From assembly GCF_031085155.1 (NCBI RefSeq), contig NZ_JAVHUL010000009.1, forward strand, positions 36,107-100,106: a stretch of DNA of 64,000 nt, read 5' to 3'. Of this stretch, positions 8,464-18,400 are shown in pieces. This stretch comes from Mesonia profundi (lineage in GTDB: Bacteria; Bacteroidota; Bacteroidia; Flavobacteriales; Flavobacteriaceae). Position numbers and translations under genes: made by a program. Every line of letters starts with the position of its first letter. Within the stretch, counting starts at the first letter, position 1. Below the pieces are notes generated by a model. The model had not been told where the DNA came from, searched no databases, and saw only the letters and a program-made list of their open reading frames with translations.

Positions 8464-8847
8464 ATGATGATACAAACAGTAAAAGAATATAATGCAATCG
8501 TTGAACGTGTTGATTCCCTTTTAGAAAATTCAGATAACATTGAAAATAAGGAGGCAAAGGCTTATATTGAATTAAATTTACTGTCAGATCTTGTGGCAGA
8601 TTATGAAGAACGTACCTACCCTGTAAATAAACCTTCACTTGTGGAAGTGATTAAATTACGGATGGCAGAAATGAATTTAAATCAAAAACGCTTATCAGAA
8701 CTTTTGGGCGTAAGCCTGCCTGACCGTTAGGTAGGTACTTCGCGTATTAGCGAATATTTAAGTGGTAAAAGTGAACCGCCTTTAAAAATAGCTCGAGAGA
8801 TAAGCGTAAAACTAAATATTGAAGCTGCCATTGTCTTGGGAGTTTAG
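8464..8847 (+). pseudogene. XRE/HigA-like HTH antitoxin-type regulator, broken by inserted repeat
   Basis: From ATG 8464 the frame encodes an acidic helical N-terminus and an XRE helix-turn-helix (LNQKRLSELLGVS) and then stops at TAG 8728-8730. In the same frame directly after the stop the missing HTH half continues, TSRISEYLSGKSEPPLKIA, to a natural stop at 8845-8847. Removing the 21 nt at 8716-8736 would join LLGVS to TSRISEYLSGK and give a normal 120-residue protein like HigA-type antitoxins. The insert belongs to the same palindrome family as 12116-12135. No toxin gene is next to it: the cytochrome gene ends 42 bp upstream, and downstream is a terminator. A TTG at 8461 is also in frame but less likely as the start. 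Confidence 0.85.
8716..8736 (+). repeat. 21-nt palindromic repeat inserted in the HTH gene
   Basis: Begins ctgcctgaccg and ends aggtaggt, with arms cctgcc and ggtagg able to pair (one G-T). It resembles 12116-12135 at about 17 of 21 aligned positions and is in frame with the host gene, adding seven codons, one of them TAG. Confidence 0.7.
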
Positions 8848-8889
8848 CTAGCAATTCTTCCTATTAAAAATAATAATTATCTTAAACAC

Positions 8890-8917
8890 AAACCTCTTTA
8901 CATGCAAAGAGGTTTTA
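8890..8917 (+). terminator. Rho-independent-type terminator
   Basis: Perfect 10-bp stem aaacctcttt (8890-8899) and aaagaggttt (8906-8915) with a 6-nt loop, followed by tacttttt. It closes the transcript of the broken HTH gene. Confidence 0.75.
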
Positions 8918-8982
8918 CTTTTTGAAAAATATTCAATTTCACTTATTTTAACTATATTTAGGAGCTTCTAATACGCAAGCTT

Positions 8983-11900
8983 TTGGTTAAAAAATTACTC
9001 TTTTTATTCTTATTTACACAAATTCTCTGTGTTTCTGCACAAGAGCCAGAAGAAAGTGATACGCTCTACATCAATTATTTAGGGCAAGAGAAAGGCTTGC
9101 TTCAACTCAACTCCAAAGCGATTGTCATCGATAGCTTGGGGTTTCTATGGGTAGGCACCGAAGATGGCCTGCATAAGTTTGATGGCTACGGGTTTAGTCC
9201 GCATGTTCACGATCCTAATGATGATAACTCTATTAAAGATGATCATATTAGAGGCTTACTTGCTTTAAAAGACACGATTTTTATCGCTTCCAATTCAGAA
9301 GGGATTTTAGGATATCAACTTTCTCAAGAGAAGTATTTTTCTATTCCTATTTCTAAACATTTATTGGATGAAAAAATAGCCTATAATGCGTTTTTGCTAG
9401 ATAAAAGTAAGGTTCTCTTCAGCCTAAAAAATAATTTTGTCATTTACGACTTAGTTTCTAGAAAAGCTCAAGTCTATCAACTTCCTAAAAAAAATAAGGA
9501 AACTTTCATCCAGTCGGTGGTAAGACTAGAGAATGAGAAGTACTTACTGGGAACTTCAGAAAGTGGTTTGTTGCAATTCAATCTGCAAGAAAAAAACCTC
9601 GAGGTATTTCCCCTTTTTCAGGATACGAATGTAAAGAGCTTGCTGCAGATTGAGAACCGGTTATTTGTAGGAACAAAAGATGGTTTTTCTATTGTTTCTC
9701 CTGAGAATAAGATAGAAAAAGAAGTGTCGATTCCTGAGGTGAAATGTTTTTATCACTTTTCTGAAAACGAGTTATTGATAGGCACAGAAACCGGACTCTA
9801 TACCTACCACCTAACAAGTGAGAAAGCAAAAAAACTGATTTTAAAAACGGATACCAAGAAGATTTACGGGAATGTAGGTATTAATGATATTATAGGCGAT
9901 GATAAAGGAAACTTGTGGATGGGTACCGAAGGGGAAGGGGTGATTTACTACAATCAATATCAGAAGAAATTTAATACTTTAAAAATCAGGTTAAAGGAAT
10001 ATCCTAACCATGAAAATATAAGTCCGTTCCAATTTTTGGCTCAGGATGATGATTTATGGATTGGAACAGAGCTGGGAATGGTTAAATACACAGAGGCAAC
10101 GCAAGAATTTAAATTGTATGAGCAAGCAAAAAAGAATCTCATTTATACCATCCGTAAAGATAAAGAAGGTCGCATTTGGGCGGGAGGATTCGATGCGGGG
10201 CTTCTGAAATATAATCCCGAAACTGATTCTTTTCAGCAATATCTACATGATAAAAATAATAGGAAGTCCATTTCTAATAATGATGTGATTGAAATCATCC
10301 CAATCGATAGTCAGACGTTATGGGTATGCACATGGACGGGAGGAATCAATGAATTTAATATGGAAACGGAAGCGTTTAAGCCTTTATTAATTAAGGGCCA
10401 AGTGTTAAATAGAGCAAGGATTGCCTATCAAGATTCCCAAGGCTTTTATTGGTTGGGAACTGATGAAGGTCTCTTTAAGTTAAAAGGAAAAAAGCTAATG
10501 GCCATCTTTTCTAAAGAGCAAGAGGGAGATAAAAGGCTTATCAATGATCGAATTTTTGCCATCACAGAAGATAATAACCAAAATATTTGGGTGGGAACTG
10601 CTGCAGGAATTTCTATGATTCAGAAAGGTGAAAAATCTATGGCTCATTACGGAAAGCAAAAAGGTCTCCCCAATGATTTTATCTACAGCTTAATGGTAGA
10701 TGATGAAAATCAATTGTGGATGGGAACCAATTATGGCGTCTCCGTTTTTAATCAGGAAACGAAAAGCTTTAGAAACTTTACGGAAAAAGACGGACTCCAA
10801 AACAACGAGTTTAACGGAAAAGCTGGCTATGAAGATGAAAATGGAAATTTTTACCTTGGCGGAATGCGAGGTATTAATATTTTTAACCCTAAGGATATTG
10901 AAGAAAACCCTTATTTACCCGATGTCTATATTCATCAAATAGATTTGTTTAATCAACCCATTAAAGCCAATGAACTCTATGAAGATCATCTTTTCTTTAA
11001 AAGTAAGGAGAACGTATTAACGCTTAATTATACCAGCCTGAACTTTTTAAATCCCGAAAAAATAAATTATAAATATATCTTAGAAGGCTTTGATAAAGAT
11101 TGGCGAAGTGTAACCCAAGAAAAGAGCACCACCTACACCAATTTACCTCCGGGAGAATACATCTTTAGAGTGACTTCTACCAATGATGTGGGGAAATGGA
11201 GTGAAAACTGCGATGAGTTAAAAATAACCATTGTCCCGCCTTGGTATCAAACAACTTGGTTTAAGATTCTTGGGATTGTAGTGATTATTTTATTGTTGAT
11301 GCTGTTTTATTACACCAAAACAAGAAAGCTGAAAAAGGATAAATTAGTCTTAGAAGATAGGGTAAGAGAGCGGACCTTGAGCTTAAAAAACTCTAATTCA
11401 AAATTACAAATCTCTTATGCAGATCTAGAAGAGAAGAATAACAACATTCAGTTTTTAATGAAAGAACTAGATCATCGCGTGAAAAATAACCTTCAAATTG
11501 TTTCTAGTTTTTTGAATATTCAGGCGAATAGTGTGACAAGTGATAAAGCTAAAGAAATACTTTTTGTGGCAAAAAATAGAATCTCTTCTATTTCCATTAT
11601 TCAAGACTTATTATCTAATGAACACGAAGAGTTTATTCTTCCTGATTTCATTAAAAAATTTACCGAAAAAATTCTAACTTTATTGGGAAATGAATCCGAA
11701 AGAAAGTTTATGGTTATATATGAGTTAGAGGAGAACACTCCTGCTGTTTCCATAAATAGTGTATTGATTGGACTTATCTTAAACGAACTAATTACGAACG
11801 TGTATAAATATGCCTTTCCCTCTTATGAAGATAAAAATAAGGTAATCATAGATTGTCAATTTAAAGGTGCTAGTATTCAGCTAAAGGTAAAAGATAATGG

Positions 11901-12039
11901 AAAAGGTTTCTCTACAAAAGATAAGTCTTCTTCTTCGTTAGGTTTAGAAATTGTAGGTGAAATGGTAGATCAATTAAACGGAAGTATAGACATAAAGTCA
12001 TCAAATGGAGTTCAAATTCTAATTCTTATACCAATTTAA
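8983..12039 (+). CDS. Hybrid sensor: beta-propeller (reg_prop) periplasmic domain, Y_Y_Y, HisKA_2-type histidine kinase
   Basis: 1018 residues. The start is a TTG at 8983, which gives a signal peptide MVKKLLFLFLFTQILCVSAQ; no ATG fits. Repeated blades of the two-component propeller type (e.g. DSLGFLWVGTEDGLHKFDGYGF) fill residues 30-640, then a Y_Y_Y domain (YKYILEGFDKDWRSV), one membrane helix near 763-780, a coiled coil, a DHp motif ELDHRVKNNLQIV with phospho-acceptor His832, and a HATPase ending SLGLEIVGEMV. The cytoplasmic kinase resembles the HisKA_2/HWE group. No receiver or DNA-binding domain is fused, unlike classic Bacteroides HTCS proteins. The LuxR-type regulator at 12229 is the likely partner. 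Confidence 0.93.
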   Translation: MVKKLLFLFLFTQILCVSAQEPEESDTLYINYLGQEKGLLQLNSKAIVIDSLGFLWVGTEDGLHKFDGYGFSPHVHDPNDDNSIKDDHIRGLLALKDTIFIASNSEGILGYQLSQEKYFSIPISKHLLDEKIAYNAFLLDKSKVLFSLKNNFVIYDLVSRKAQVYQLPKKNKETFIQSVVRLENEKYLLGTSESGLLQFNLQEKNLEVFPLFQDTNVKSLLQIENRLFVGTKDGFSIVSPENKIEKEVSIPEVKCFYHFSENELLIGTETGLYTYHLTSEKAKKLILKTDTKKIYGNVGINDIIGDDKGNLWMGTEGEGVIYYNQYQKKFNTLKIRLKEYPNHENISPFQFLAQDDDLWIGTELGMVKYTEATQEFKLYEQAKKNLIYTIRKDKEGRIWAGGFDAGLLKYNPETDSFQQYLHDKNNRKSISNNDVIEIIPIDSQTLWVCTWTGGINEFNMETEAFKPLLIKGQVLNRARIAYQDSQGFYWLGTDEGLFKLKGKKLMAIFSKEQEGDKRLINDRIFAITEDNNQNIWVGTAAGISMIQKGEKSMAHYGKQKGLPNDFIYSLMVDDENQLWMGTNYGVSVFNQETKSFRNFTEKDGLQNNEFNGKAGYEDENGNFYLGGMRGINIFNPKDIEENPYLPDVYIHQIDLFNQPIKANELYEDHLFFKSKENVLTLNYTSLNFLNPEKINYKYILEGFDKDWRSVTQEKSTTYTNLPPGEYIFRVTSTNDVGKWSENCDELKITIVPPWYQTTWFKILGIVVIILLLMLFYYTKTRKLKKDKLVLEDRVRERTLSLKNSNSKLQISYADLEEKNNNIQFLMKELDHRVKNNLQIVSSFLNIQANSVTSDKAKEILFVAKNRISSISIIQDLLSNEHEEFILPDFIKKFTEKILTLLGNESERKFMVIYELEENTPAVSINSVLIGLILNELITNVYKYAFPSYEDKNKVIIDCQFKGASIQLKVKDNGKGFSTKDKSSSSLGLEIVGEMVDQLNGSIDIKSSNGVQILILIPI

Positions 12040-12115
12040 ATTCGCAATGTCGTATTAAGAAATTGAATTATTTTATGCTTAATTGAAATTAAAAATGAGT
12101 AGTATAGGCTTTGTC

Positions 12116-12135
12116 CTGTCTGCCGACAGGTAGGT
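12116..12135 (+). repeat. 20-nt palindromic repeat, intergenic copy
   Basis: ctgtctgccgacaggtaggt; the core cctgtc-tgcc-gacagg is a perfect 6-bp stem. Related to the copy that interrupts the HTH gene at 8716-8736. Confidence 0.65.
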
Positions 12136-12177
12136 ACGCTAATAAATTTTAGTAAAGAGTAAACATAAAGAAAACGA

Positions 12178-12209
12178 TTTAATTGCGACATTATCTGTTT
12201 AATTTAGTA
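12178..12209 (+). repeat. 32-nt dispersed repeat, copy 1
   Basis: From tttaattgcga through tatctgtttaattt, about 28 of 32 positions identical to 40387-40418. It ends 19 bp before the response-regulator start, so it lies in that gene's leader. Confidence 0.65.
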
Positions 12210-12228
12210 ATAACCCTTATAACTAACT

Positions 12229-12846
12229 ATGACCAAACGTATTTTATTTATAGAAGACGAATTTTTAATCGCAAAAGACATTCAGCTTTTGTTACAAAAA
12301 AATGAAAAATATCAAGTGGATGTTGCGAAAACTCCTCGTAAAGCCTTGGAGTTATATCAAGCTCATGAGTATCATTTAATCATATCAGATATTAATTTGC
12401 AATGTGAGAAAGATGGGATTGAAGTCGTAAAAGGTTTAAAAGAGATACGAACGCTCCCTGTAATTTATTTGACTGCGTATAAAGAAGCGTCTTTTTTAGA
12501 ACGCGCCAAAGAAACGATGCCATTTGCCTACTTGTTAAAACCTTTTCAAGAGGAACAATTAAAAGTGACGATTCAATTATCGCTATTAAACTATCAAAAT
12601 ACGATAGAAGGAAAGCAAGAAGATATTGAAAATACCAAGAAAATAGAAAACCTAACGACTAGAGAAAAAGAGGTCTTGATTACTTTAGCTACTGGGAAAA
12701 CGAGTAAAGAAATTGCCGATACCTTATGTGTTTCTTACCATACCGTAGAAAAGCACAAGAAAAACATTAAAGAAAAACTAGGTTTTCATACCATAGGCGA
12801 ATTGGTGAAATTTACTTTTTCTTCTAAATTATATAAAGTCTATTAG
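12229..12846 (+). CDS. Response regulator, receiver plus LuxR/GerE DNA-binding domain
   Basis: 205 residues: a receiver domain with acidic pair E9/D10, phospho-acceptor Asp54 in ISDINL, Thr in YLTAY and the conserved LKPF lysine, then a LuxR-type HTH (LTTREKEVLITLATGKTSKEIADTL, VSYHTVEKHKKNIKEKLG). It follows the propeller kinase by 190 bp on the same strand and is the likely output of that system. The 3' end overlaps the convergent S10 peptidase gene by 4 bp, so the two transcripts must run into each other. Confidence 0.93.
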   Translation: MTKRILFIEDEFLIAKDIQLLLQKNEKYQVDVAKTPRKALELYQAHEYHLIISDINLQCEKDGIEVVKGLKEIRTLPVIYLTAYKEASFLERAKETMPFAYLLKPFQEEQLKVTIQLSLLNYQNTIEGKQEDIENTKKIENLTTREKEVLITLATGKTSKEIADTLCVSYHTVEKHKKNIKEKLGFHTIGELVKFTFSSKLYKVY

Positions 12847-14330
12847 TACTTGGCCGTTTTGTTTTGTTGATTGGTTTGTTTTAAAAATTCTCTGAGATCG
12901 TTATTTGACGTTTTTAAATCCGCTTGACGGAGATACATCATATGTCCGCTATGATACGTCTTAAACTGCATTCTGTCTTTTAACTGTCCGCTTGGATCAA
13001 TTTGACTCATCGAATATTTGGAGTGAAAATACGTGGTAGCACCGTCAAAATAACCCGTTTGGAAAAGAATATTTAAGTAAGGATTTTCTGCCATCGCTTT
13101 TCTCAATTGCTCACGGGTGTTATTGCCGCGGTTATCCCAAGGATGTACGGGCCCAAACATATTGTATTTTAAATCGGTTTTAAAGTTGAGGTGCTCTCGC
13201 ATATAATAGTTAATGGCTGGCGTAAAAGAATGCAACCACGAAGTAAGCTCTGGACTGTAATCTGGGCGGTTTCCAGCTAATTTTCTATCGATTCCTAGGT
13301 AGCGAGAATCTAATCTACCAATGGTATTCCCCGATTTATCTCTGAGCAACTCTTTCCAAAAAACCGATGAAGGAAGGTCTAAATTATGTTGAAGAATCAC
13401 TTTTTTAGAGATACCAGTATAAGTGGCCATTTGCGTGGCCATTTTTTCCTTTTCGGAAGCCGAGAGAAGAGAACCTTTGGCTAAAGCCGGAAGTAATACA
13501 TCTAAAGCATAGGTTTCTATTTGAGGTAAAATGTTCTCTAATTCTTTCTGCTGAAACTCTGGAGATAAAGCTTTATGGTACCAAGCTGCGGCTGTAAAAT
13601 AAGGTAAGAATAGGGAAGAGGATAAGGCGGTGTCTGCATCGAAGCTAAGGTAATCTGCCGGGGACACTAAAATAACGCCGTTAAGGTACATCCATTGTTG
13701 CTCTTGTAATGCGAGGGCAAGACCAGAAACTCGGGTTCCGCCATAGCTTTCTCCAATAAGGTATTTCGGCGAAAGCCAAAGATTGTTTCTGCTTACAAAA
13801 TTCTCTAACCAAGCCGCTAGGTATTTGATATCTGCATTAATCCCAAAAAACAAGTCTCTGTTGGGCTCTTTATCATCTACTTTTAAGGTTCTTGAATATC
13901 CTGTATTTACCGGGTTGACATATAAAATATCGGCTACATCTAAAATGGAGTGGGGGTTATCTTTTAAACCATAAGGTTGCACGGGATAACCTTCATCGCT
14001 AATATTTAAAATTTTAGGTCCGGTATAAGCGATATGCATCCAAGCCGACGCAGAACCAGGACCACCATTAAAAGAAATGACTAAAGGTCTTTTCCCGTCT
14101 TCTTTCTGATTCTTTTTCTTATATAAAGTATAGTGCAATGTGGCCATTGCTTTATTGTCGCTGTTCCAAACAGGTTGCATCCCGGTCGTTGCTGTGTAAT
14201 CTAAGCTAGAACCATTGATTTTAGCAGTATGCTGTGTAGTTATAGTGGTGTCAATAGGAATCTTGATCTCTTGAGCGAAAGTTGTAAAGGAGAAAAGAAT
14301 GAATAAAAGAGCAAAGGTTTTGAGATGCAT
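12843..14330 (-). CDS. Secreted serine carboxypeptidase-like peptidase (family S10)
   Basis: ATG 14330 gives a standard signal peptide (MHLKTFALLFILFSFTTFAQ); an upstream in-frame start at 14372 adds 14 residues before it and is less likely. About 495 residues carry the S10 marks FNGGPGSASAWMH (oxyanion region), catalytic Ser in IGESYGGTR and the C-terminal His in TYHSGHMMYL; an Asp in the region FQTGYFDGAT fits the triad. These enzymes act on peptide C-termini in the periplasm or outside. It is monocistronic, with its 3' end overlapping the response regulator. Confidence 0.9.
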   Translation of the reverse strand: MHLKTFALLFILFSFTTFAQEIKIPIDTTITTQHTAKINGSSLDYTATTGMQPVWNSDNKAMATLHYTLYKKKNQKEDGKRPLVISFNGGPGSASAWMHIAYTGPKILNISDEGYPVQPYGLKDNPHSILDVADILYVNPVNTGYSRTLKVDDKEPNRDLFFGINADIKYLAAWLENFVSRNNLWLSPKYLIGESYGGTRVSGLALALQEQQWMYLNGVILVSPADYLSFDADTALSSSLFLPYFTAAAWYHKALSPEFQQKELENILPQIETYALDVLLPALAKGSLLSASEKEKMATQMATYTGISKKVILQHNLDLPSSVFWKELLRDKSGNTIGRLDSRYLGIDRKLAGNRPDYSPELTSWLHSFTPAINYYMREHLNFKTDLKYNMFGPVHPWDNRGNNTREQLRKAMAENPYLNILFQTGYFDGATTYFHSKYSMSQIDPSGQLKDRMQFKTYHSGHMMYLRQADLKTSNNDLREFLKQTNQQNKTAKY

Positions 14331-14464
14331 AATGCGATAGGTTTGAAGTTTAAAAACCTTAAAAATAATCAATTATAAATAGTTAAAAGGATGCAAATTG
14401 ATATATTATTAACGCTTGTAAAAATTACAAGTCCTACCTTATCGATCAACCTAAACCAAAAACT

Positions 14465-14617
14465 ATGTCATTACTTACTATTATTTTAAATATTTTATTA
14501 CCACCATTGGCTGTATTTTTAAAACACGGCTTAGGAACTGAGTTTCTTATCAGTTTACTTTTAACTCTTGTGGGATGGTTACCAGGTGTGATTTACGCCT
14601 TTTATGTAAATAGCTAA
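14465..14617 (+). CDS. Pmp3/YqaE-family (UPF0057) small membrane protein
   Basis: A 50-residue protein with two hydrophobic helices: ILNILLPPLAVFLKHG and EFLISLLLTLVGWLPGVIYAF. The LLPPLAVFLKHG and GWLPGVIYAFY motifs are hallmarks of the Pmp3 stress-induced membrane protein family, which affects membrane potential in yeast and plants; the bacterial role is poorly known. It stands alone between two minus-strand genes and has its own terminator directly downstream, so it is an independent transcript. Confidence 0.9.
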   Translation: MSLLTIILNILLPPLAVFLKHGLGTEFLISLLLTLVGWLPGVIYAFYVNS

Positions 14618-14646
14618 TCCTCATACAGGATTCAATTGAAGGAATT

Positions 14647-14676
14647 CCGTCTGTACCCAAACAGGCGGTTTTTTTT
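14647..14676 (+). terminator. Rho-independent terminator of the Pmp3-like gene
   Basis: ccgtctgt (14647-14654), 6-nt loop, acaggcgg (14661-14668; one G-T pair), then eight T. Confidence 0.85.
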
Positions 14677-14787
14677 ATACTATATTTCAATCATCAGGCT
14701 ATTAAGAATCAAGTCTGATGTCTTTTAATGCCTGCACCAATGGAATGGGTGAGTAGGTCTTATATCTTAGTCGGACACGACTATTTC

Positions 14788-15339
14788 TCAATCTTCTTTA
14801 CGCTTTATGTGCTCTATATTCTTTCGAATCTTGTAGATGTTCTTTTTTTGCTCTTGATTGTCACTAGCCATATCATCTATATAGCTATAGATTTGGTTGA
14901 CTGCAATTTTATTCTTCCTAATTTGATCTCTCAGTTCTACTTTTTCAAACATTTCAAAAGCAACTCTTTTTAAAAGAGGTTTTAATTTTTCTGAAAGCGA
15001 ATCCATATGTTTTTTTAACACATAACCCGATGTTCCCGCAAGAATCGTATTCTCTGCCACGGCTTCATCTTCTATAGACCCAGTGATAAAAATAAAGGGA
15101 ATACTTTCATCTGTTTCTTTGGTGATATGTAGAATGTCTAAGCCTGTACAAGTGGGTAAGTCATAGTCTGAGAGCACTACATCTGGAATAAAATCCTGAA
15201 GTGCTTGCGTCGTATTTTCCAGATTATCGACTATTTTTAACTCAAAATTTTCTATAATTTTTTGGAGATGAAGCTTAATCAATTCAGCATCCTCTTTAGC
15301 ACCTTCCACCATTAAAATTCTTAGCTTGGTAGTAATCAT
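14788..15339 (-). CDS. Single-domain response regulator with coiled-coil tail
   Basis: 183 residues: an N-terminal receiver (RILMVEGAKEDAELI, phospho-acceptor Asp58 in LSDYDLP, Thr in FITGS, lysine in VLKKH) followed by about 60 charged helical residues and no DNA-binding domain. The acidic pocket is unusual: the normal Asp-Asp pair reads Glu12-Gly13, with Asp17 further on. It lies 130 bp downstream of the CheB-CheR-kinase fusion on the same strand, so it is the likely phosphoryl acceptor of that kinase. Confidence 0.88.
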   Translation of the reverse strand: MITTKLRILMVEGAKEDAELIKLHLQKIIENFELKIVDNLENTTQALQDFIPDVVLSDYDLPTCTGLDILHITKETDESIPFIFITGSIEDEAVAENTILAGTSGYVLKKHMDSLSEKLKPLLKRVAFEMFEKVELRDQIRKNKIAVNQIYSYIDDMASDNQEQKKNIYKIRKNIEHIKRKED

Positions 15340-15468
15340 AAATCCAATCTTGTTAAAGATAATATTCGATAGAAAACAGTAGTATCCTGCGCAAAGGTAG
15401 TGAAGAAAGTCTTTTTATGCGCTACAATTATTGATCACTCTTATATGTTGAAGAAGATAAATGTTTTC

Positions 15469-18400
15469 TTACTTCGCTTTTAGTTTAAAGTAAAACGTAC
15501 TACCTACGCCCACTTGAGATTCTACCCAAAGGCTTCCTTTATGTAAGGCTACAATTTTTTCTACGTGGGCTAAGCCTACACCGGTTCCTTCATATTTCTC
15601 TTGTGTAGGAACACGGTTAAAAATGGTAAAGATATTCTTTTGATCTTCTTGTGAAATACCAATCCCGTTATCCATAATGGAGAAGATGTAGTAATTTCCT
15701 TCCTTAAAGGCAGAGATTCTAATTTCGGGTTCTTTGTCTTTTGCTTTGTACTTAAGAGAATTGCTAATTAAATTTTGAAACAACAAACGGAGTTCTACCT
15801 CATAACCTTTGATTTTCGGAAGATTTCCTGCAAAAATTTTGGCGTGCGTTTCTTTAATTCTTTTCCCTAAATCATATTTAACAATTTCAACAATTTCTTG
15901 GGTGTCTACCCATTGTTTTTTAGTGCCTCTTCCTATTCTAGAATGTTCTAATAAGGCTTTTATTTGTTGCGAAAGCCTATCAGATGCTTGGTCGATATAA
16001 GAGATGTATTCTCGGCCTTTATCATCTAACCGGTCTCCGTATATTTTTCCTAGAATATCGCTACCAAATTTAATGGTAGATAAGGGTTCTTGTAAATCGT
16101 GAGAACAAATGGACACGAATTGCTCTAAATCTTTATTGGCACGCTCTAAATCTGCCTTTTGCTTGTTTAGCTTCTTCTGAGCCTCTTTTAATTCAGAAAC
16201 ATCTACACACGTAAAACGATTGCTTATTCCGTTTCCATGTTCATCCAGCTCCACCGTAGAACTCATCATGATAGGAATAATAAGCCCATCTTTGGTAAGC
16301 ATTTCTAGTTCAATATTTTTTAATTCTCCTTTTTCTTGAAAGACCTTCCCCAGTTTTAATGCTTTTAATTGTGCCTCATCTTCATAAAGATCATACATAT
16401 TAGACCCAATAATCTCTTCTTTAGAATCATAGCCTAAACGTTCTATCGCTTCTAAATTACACTGAACGATTTTGGAGGTTTTAGGGTTGACACTAAAGTG
16501 CATCACAGGATCTTCTTCGTAAAAAGACTTGAATCTTTTTTCGCTTGCCACTAACTTATCTTTAGCATCTTGCAGGGATTCAATATCTACAAAAGTAATT
16601 ACGATGCCTTCTGGAATATCATGAGAGTTGATAAATGCAGAAATACGTTGTAAGTAGTTTTTTCCTTCTTTAGAGACAATATTTCTTTGCATGGTCTTCC
16701 CGGTTTTAAGCACTTTCTTACACCGGTTAATCAAAGTGTTTCTTCTATGAAGACCAAAACTAGTCGTGAAGTTATCAATAGGTCTTCCCACATCTGAATT
16801 GATAAGACTAAAATGCTTCTGAATTGCCGGCGTAAATTTTCTTATTTTTAAATCCTTGTCGAGAAAAATAGTACCTATTTCGGTACTCTCTAAAAGATTA
16901 TTCATATCCGCGTTAAGCTCGGCCAAGTCTTCCATTTTTTGAACATTCTCGGCATTAACGGTATTTATCTCTTCATTTACGCTTTGTAGTTCTTCATTGG
17001 TACTTTGCAGCTCTTCATTGGAAGCTAAAAGTTCTTCATTCGCAGATTGTAATTCTTCATTGCTGGTTTCAATCTCTTCAAGCGAAGTTCTTAACTCTTC
17101 TTTAGTTTTGTTTAATTCTGCTTCTAACTCATGGATATAATCTTTGTGTCTGCTCGAAGTGGTAAGGGTAGAGGCTTTATCAAATTTAGAGTAATCTACT
17201 TTTTTCTCTATCAGAGTAATGGTAAAATTAAGCTCTGAATCTAATTCGTTTTCACGGAAGGGTTTTACGAAAATATTGAGCGCTTTTTTCTCTTCATTGT
17301 CATGATAGAAAGCATTCTTATACACAATCTCTTGATGCGTTTTAGCAGCTTTACGTACACTCGATAAAATGATTGGTTTTAACTCATCCCCAAGCATGTC
17401 TAATAGGTTAACCGAAAAACCTTGAGTAGGTAAGTTAGCGTATTTTCTAAATTCGCCTATGGCTTGTAAAATATTATAGTCTTCATCTATAAAAACGCTT
17501 GCGCTTCCAAAATGATCTAAGACCGTTTGATTAAAGTTTTCTAAGAACCTTCTTTTTCTAGTATTCATTCTATTTGGCCTTTCTTGAACTCGTTGTTTTT
17601 TTAAAGGGTGAATTTGATTGGTAGAAGCCTTTAAGGTTTCGGTTTTTAGTCTTCGTCTAGGGGAGGTGTTTCTAAATATTTTCCACTTGCGGTTGATGGC
17701 TTCAAAATTCTCCCGATGTGTTTGAATGCTTTCACTGGTTCCTAAGACTAAAATCCCATCTTCTTCAAGTCCGTAATGAAGAACATTTAAAGCTTTTTGC
17801 TGAATACTTGGCTGAAAATAAATCAGTAAGTTTCTACATAAAACCATGTTCATATTGCTAAAAGGCGGATTCTTAATGATATTGTGTTTAGAGAAAATAA
17901 TCATTTTGCGAAGTTTCTCTATGACTTGATATCCGCTAGGAGTCGTAGAAAAATATTTTTGGAGCAAAAAAGGTTCTATTTCTGCAACACTGCTTTCGTT
18001 ATAGGTGGCGTTGCTGCCTATGTTAAGGTGATCTTCGGCAATATCTGTAGCGAAAATTTTAACCTCTATATTTTTTTCTTGATTTTCTAACTCTTCCTGG
18101 ATAAGTATGGCTAGAGAGTAAGCTTCTTCTCCTGTGCTGCAAGCCACGTCCCAAATTTTCAGGGTTTCTCCTTCGTCAATTTTTGCAACTAACTCAGGAA
18201 TTACCTGCTCTCTCAATACTTCCCATACTTCAGTATCTCTAAAAAATTTCGTAACTCCTATTAGAAACTCTCGTGCTAAACAATTGATTTCTTTCTCATC
18301 AGACTTTAAAAGAGTGAAATAGGCATCAAAAGAAGCGCATTTGCATACGTGTATTCTACGCAATAATCTTCTAGACAGCGTAGAGTATTTATATTCCGTA

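Noticed and set aside
8464..8847. Active toxin-antitoxin module
   Set aside because: The antitoxin-like gene has an internal stop and no toxin gene is adjacent on either side.
14659..14787. Plus-strand frame continuing at 14728 through the response regulator
   Set aside because: It is antisense to the receiver-domain gene and has no recognisable features.
16950..17100. Short tandem repeats that might suggest a CRISPR or satellite
   Set aside because: They are 21-nt units encoding the coiled-coil heptads SNEELQS inside the CheB-CheR fusion and have no spacers.
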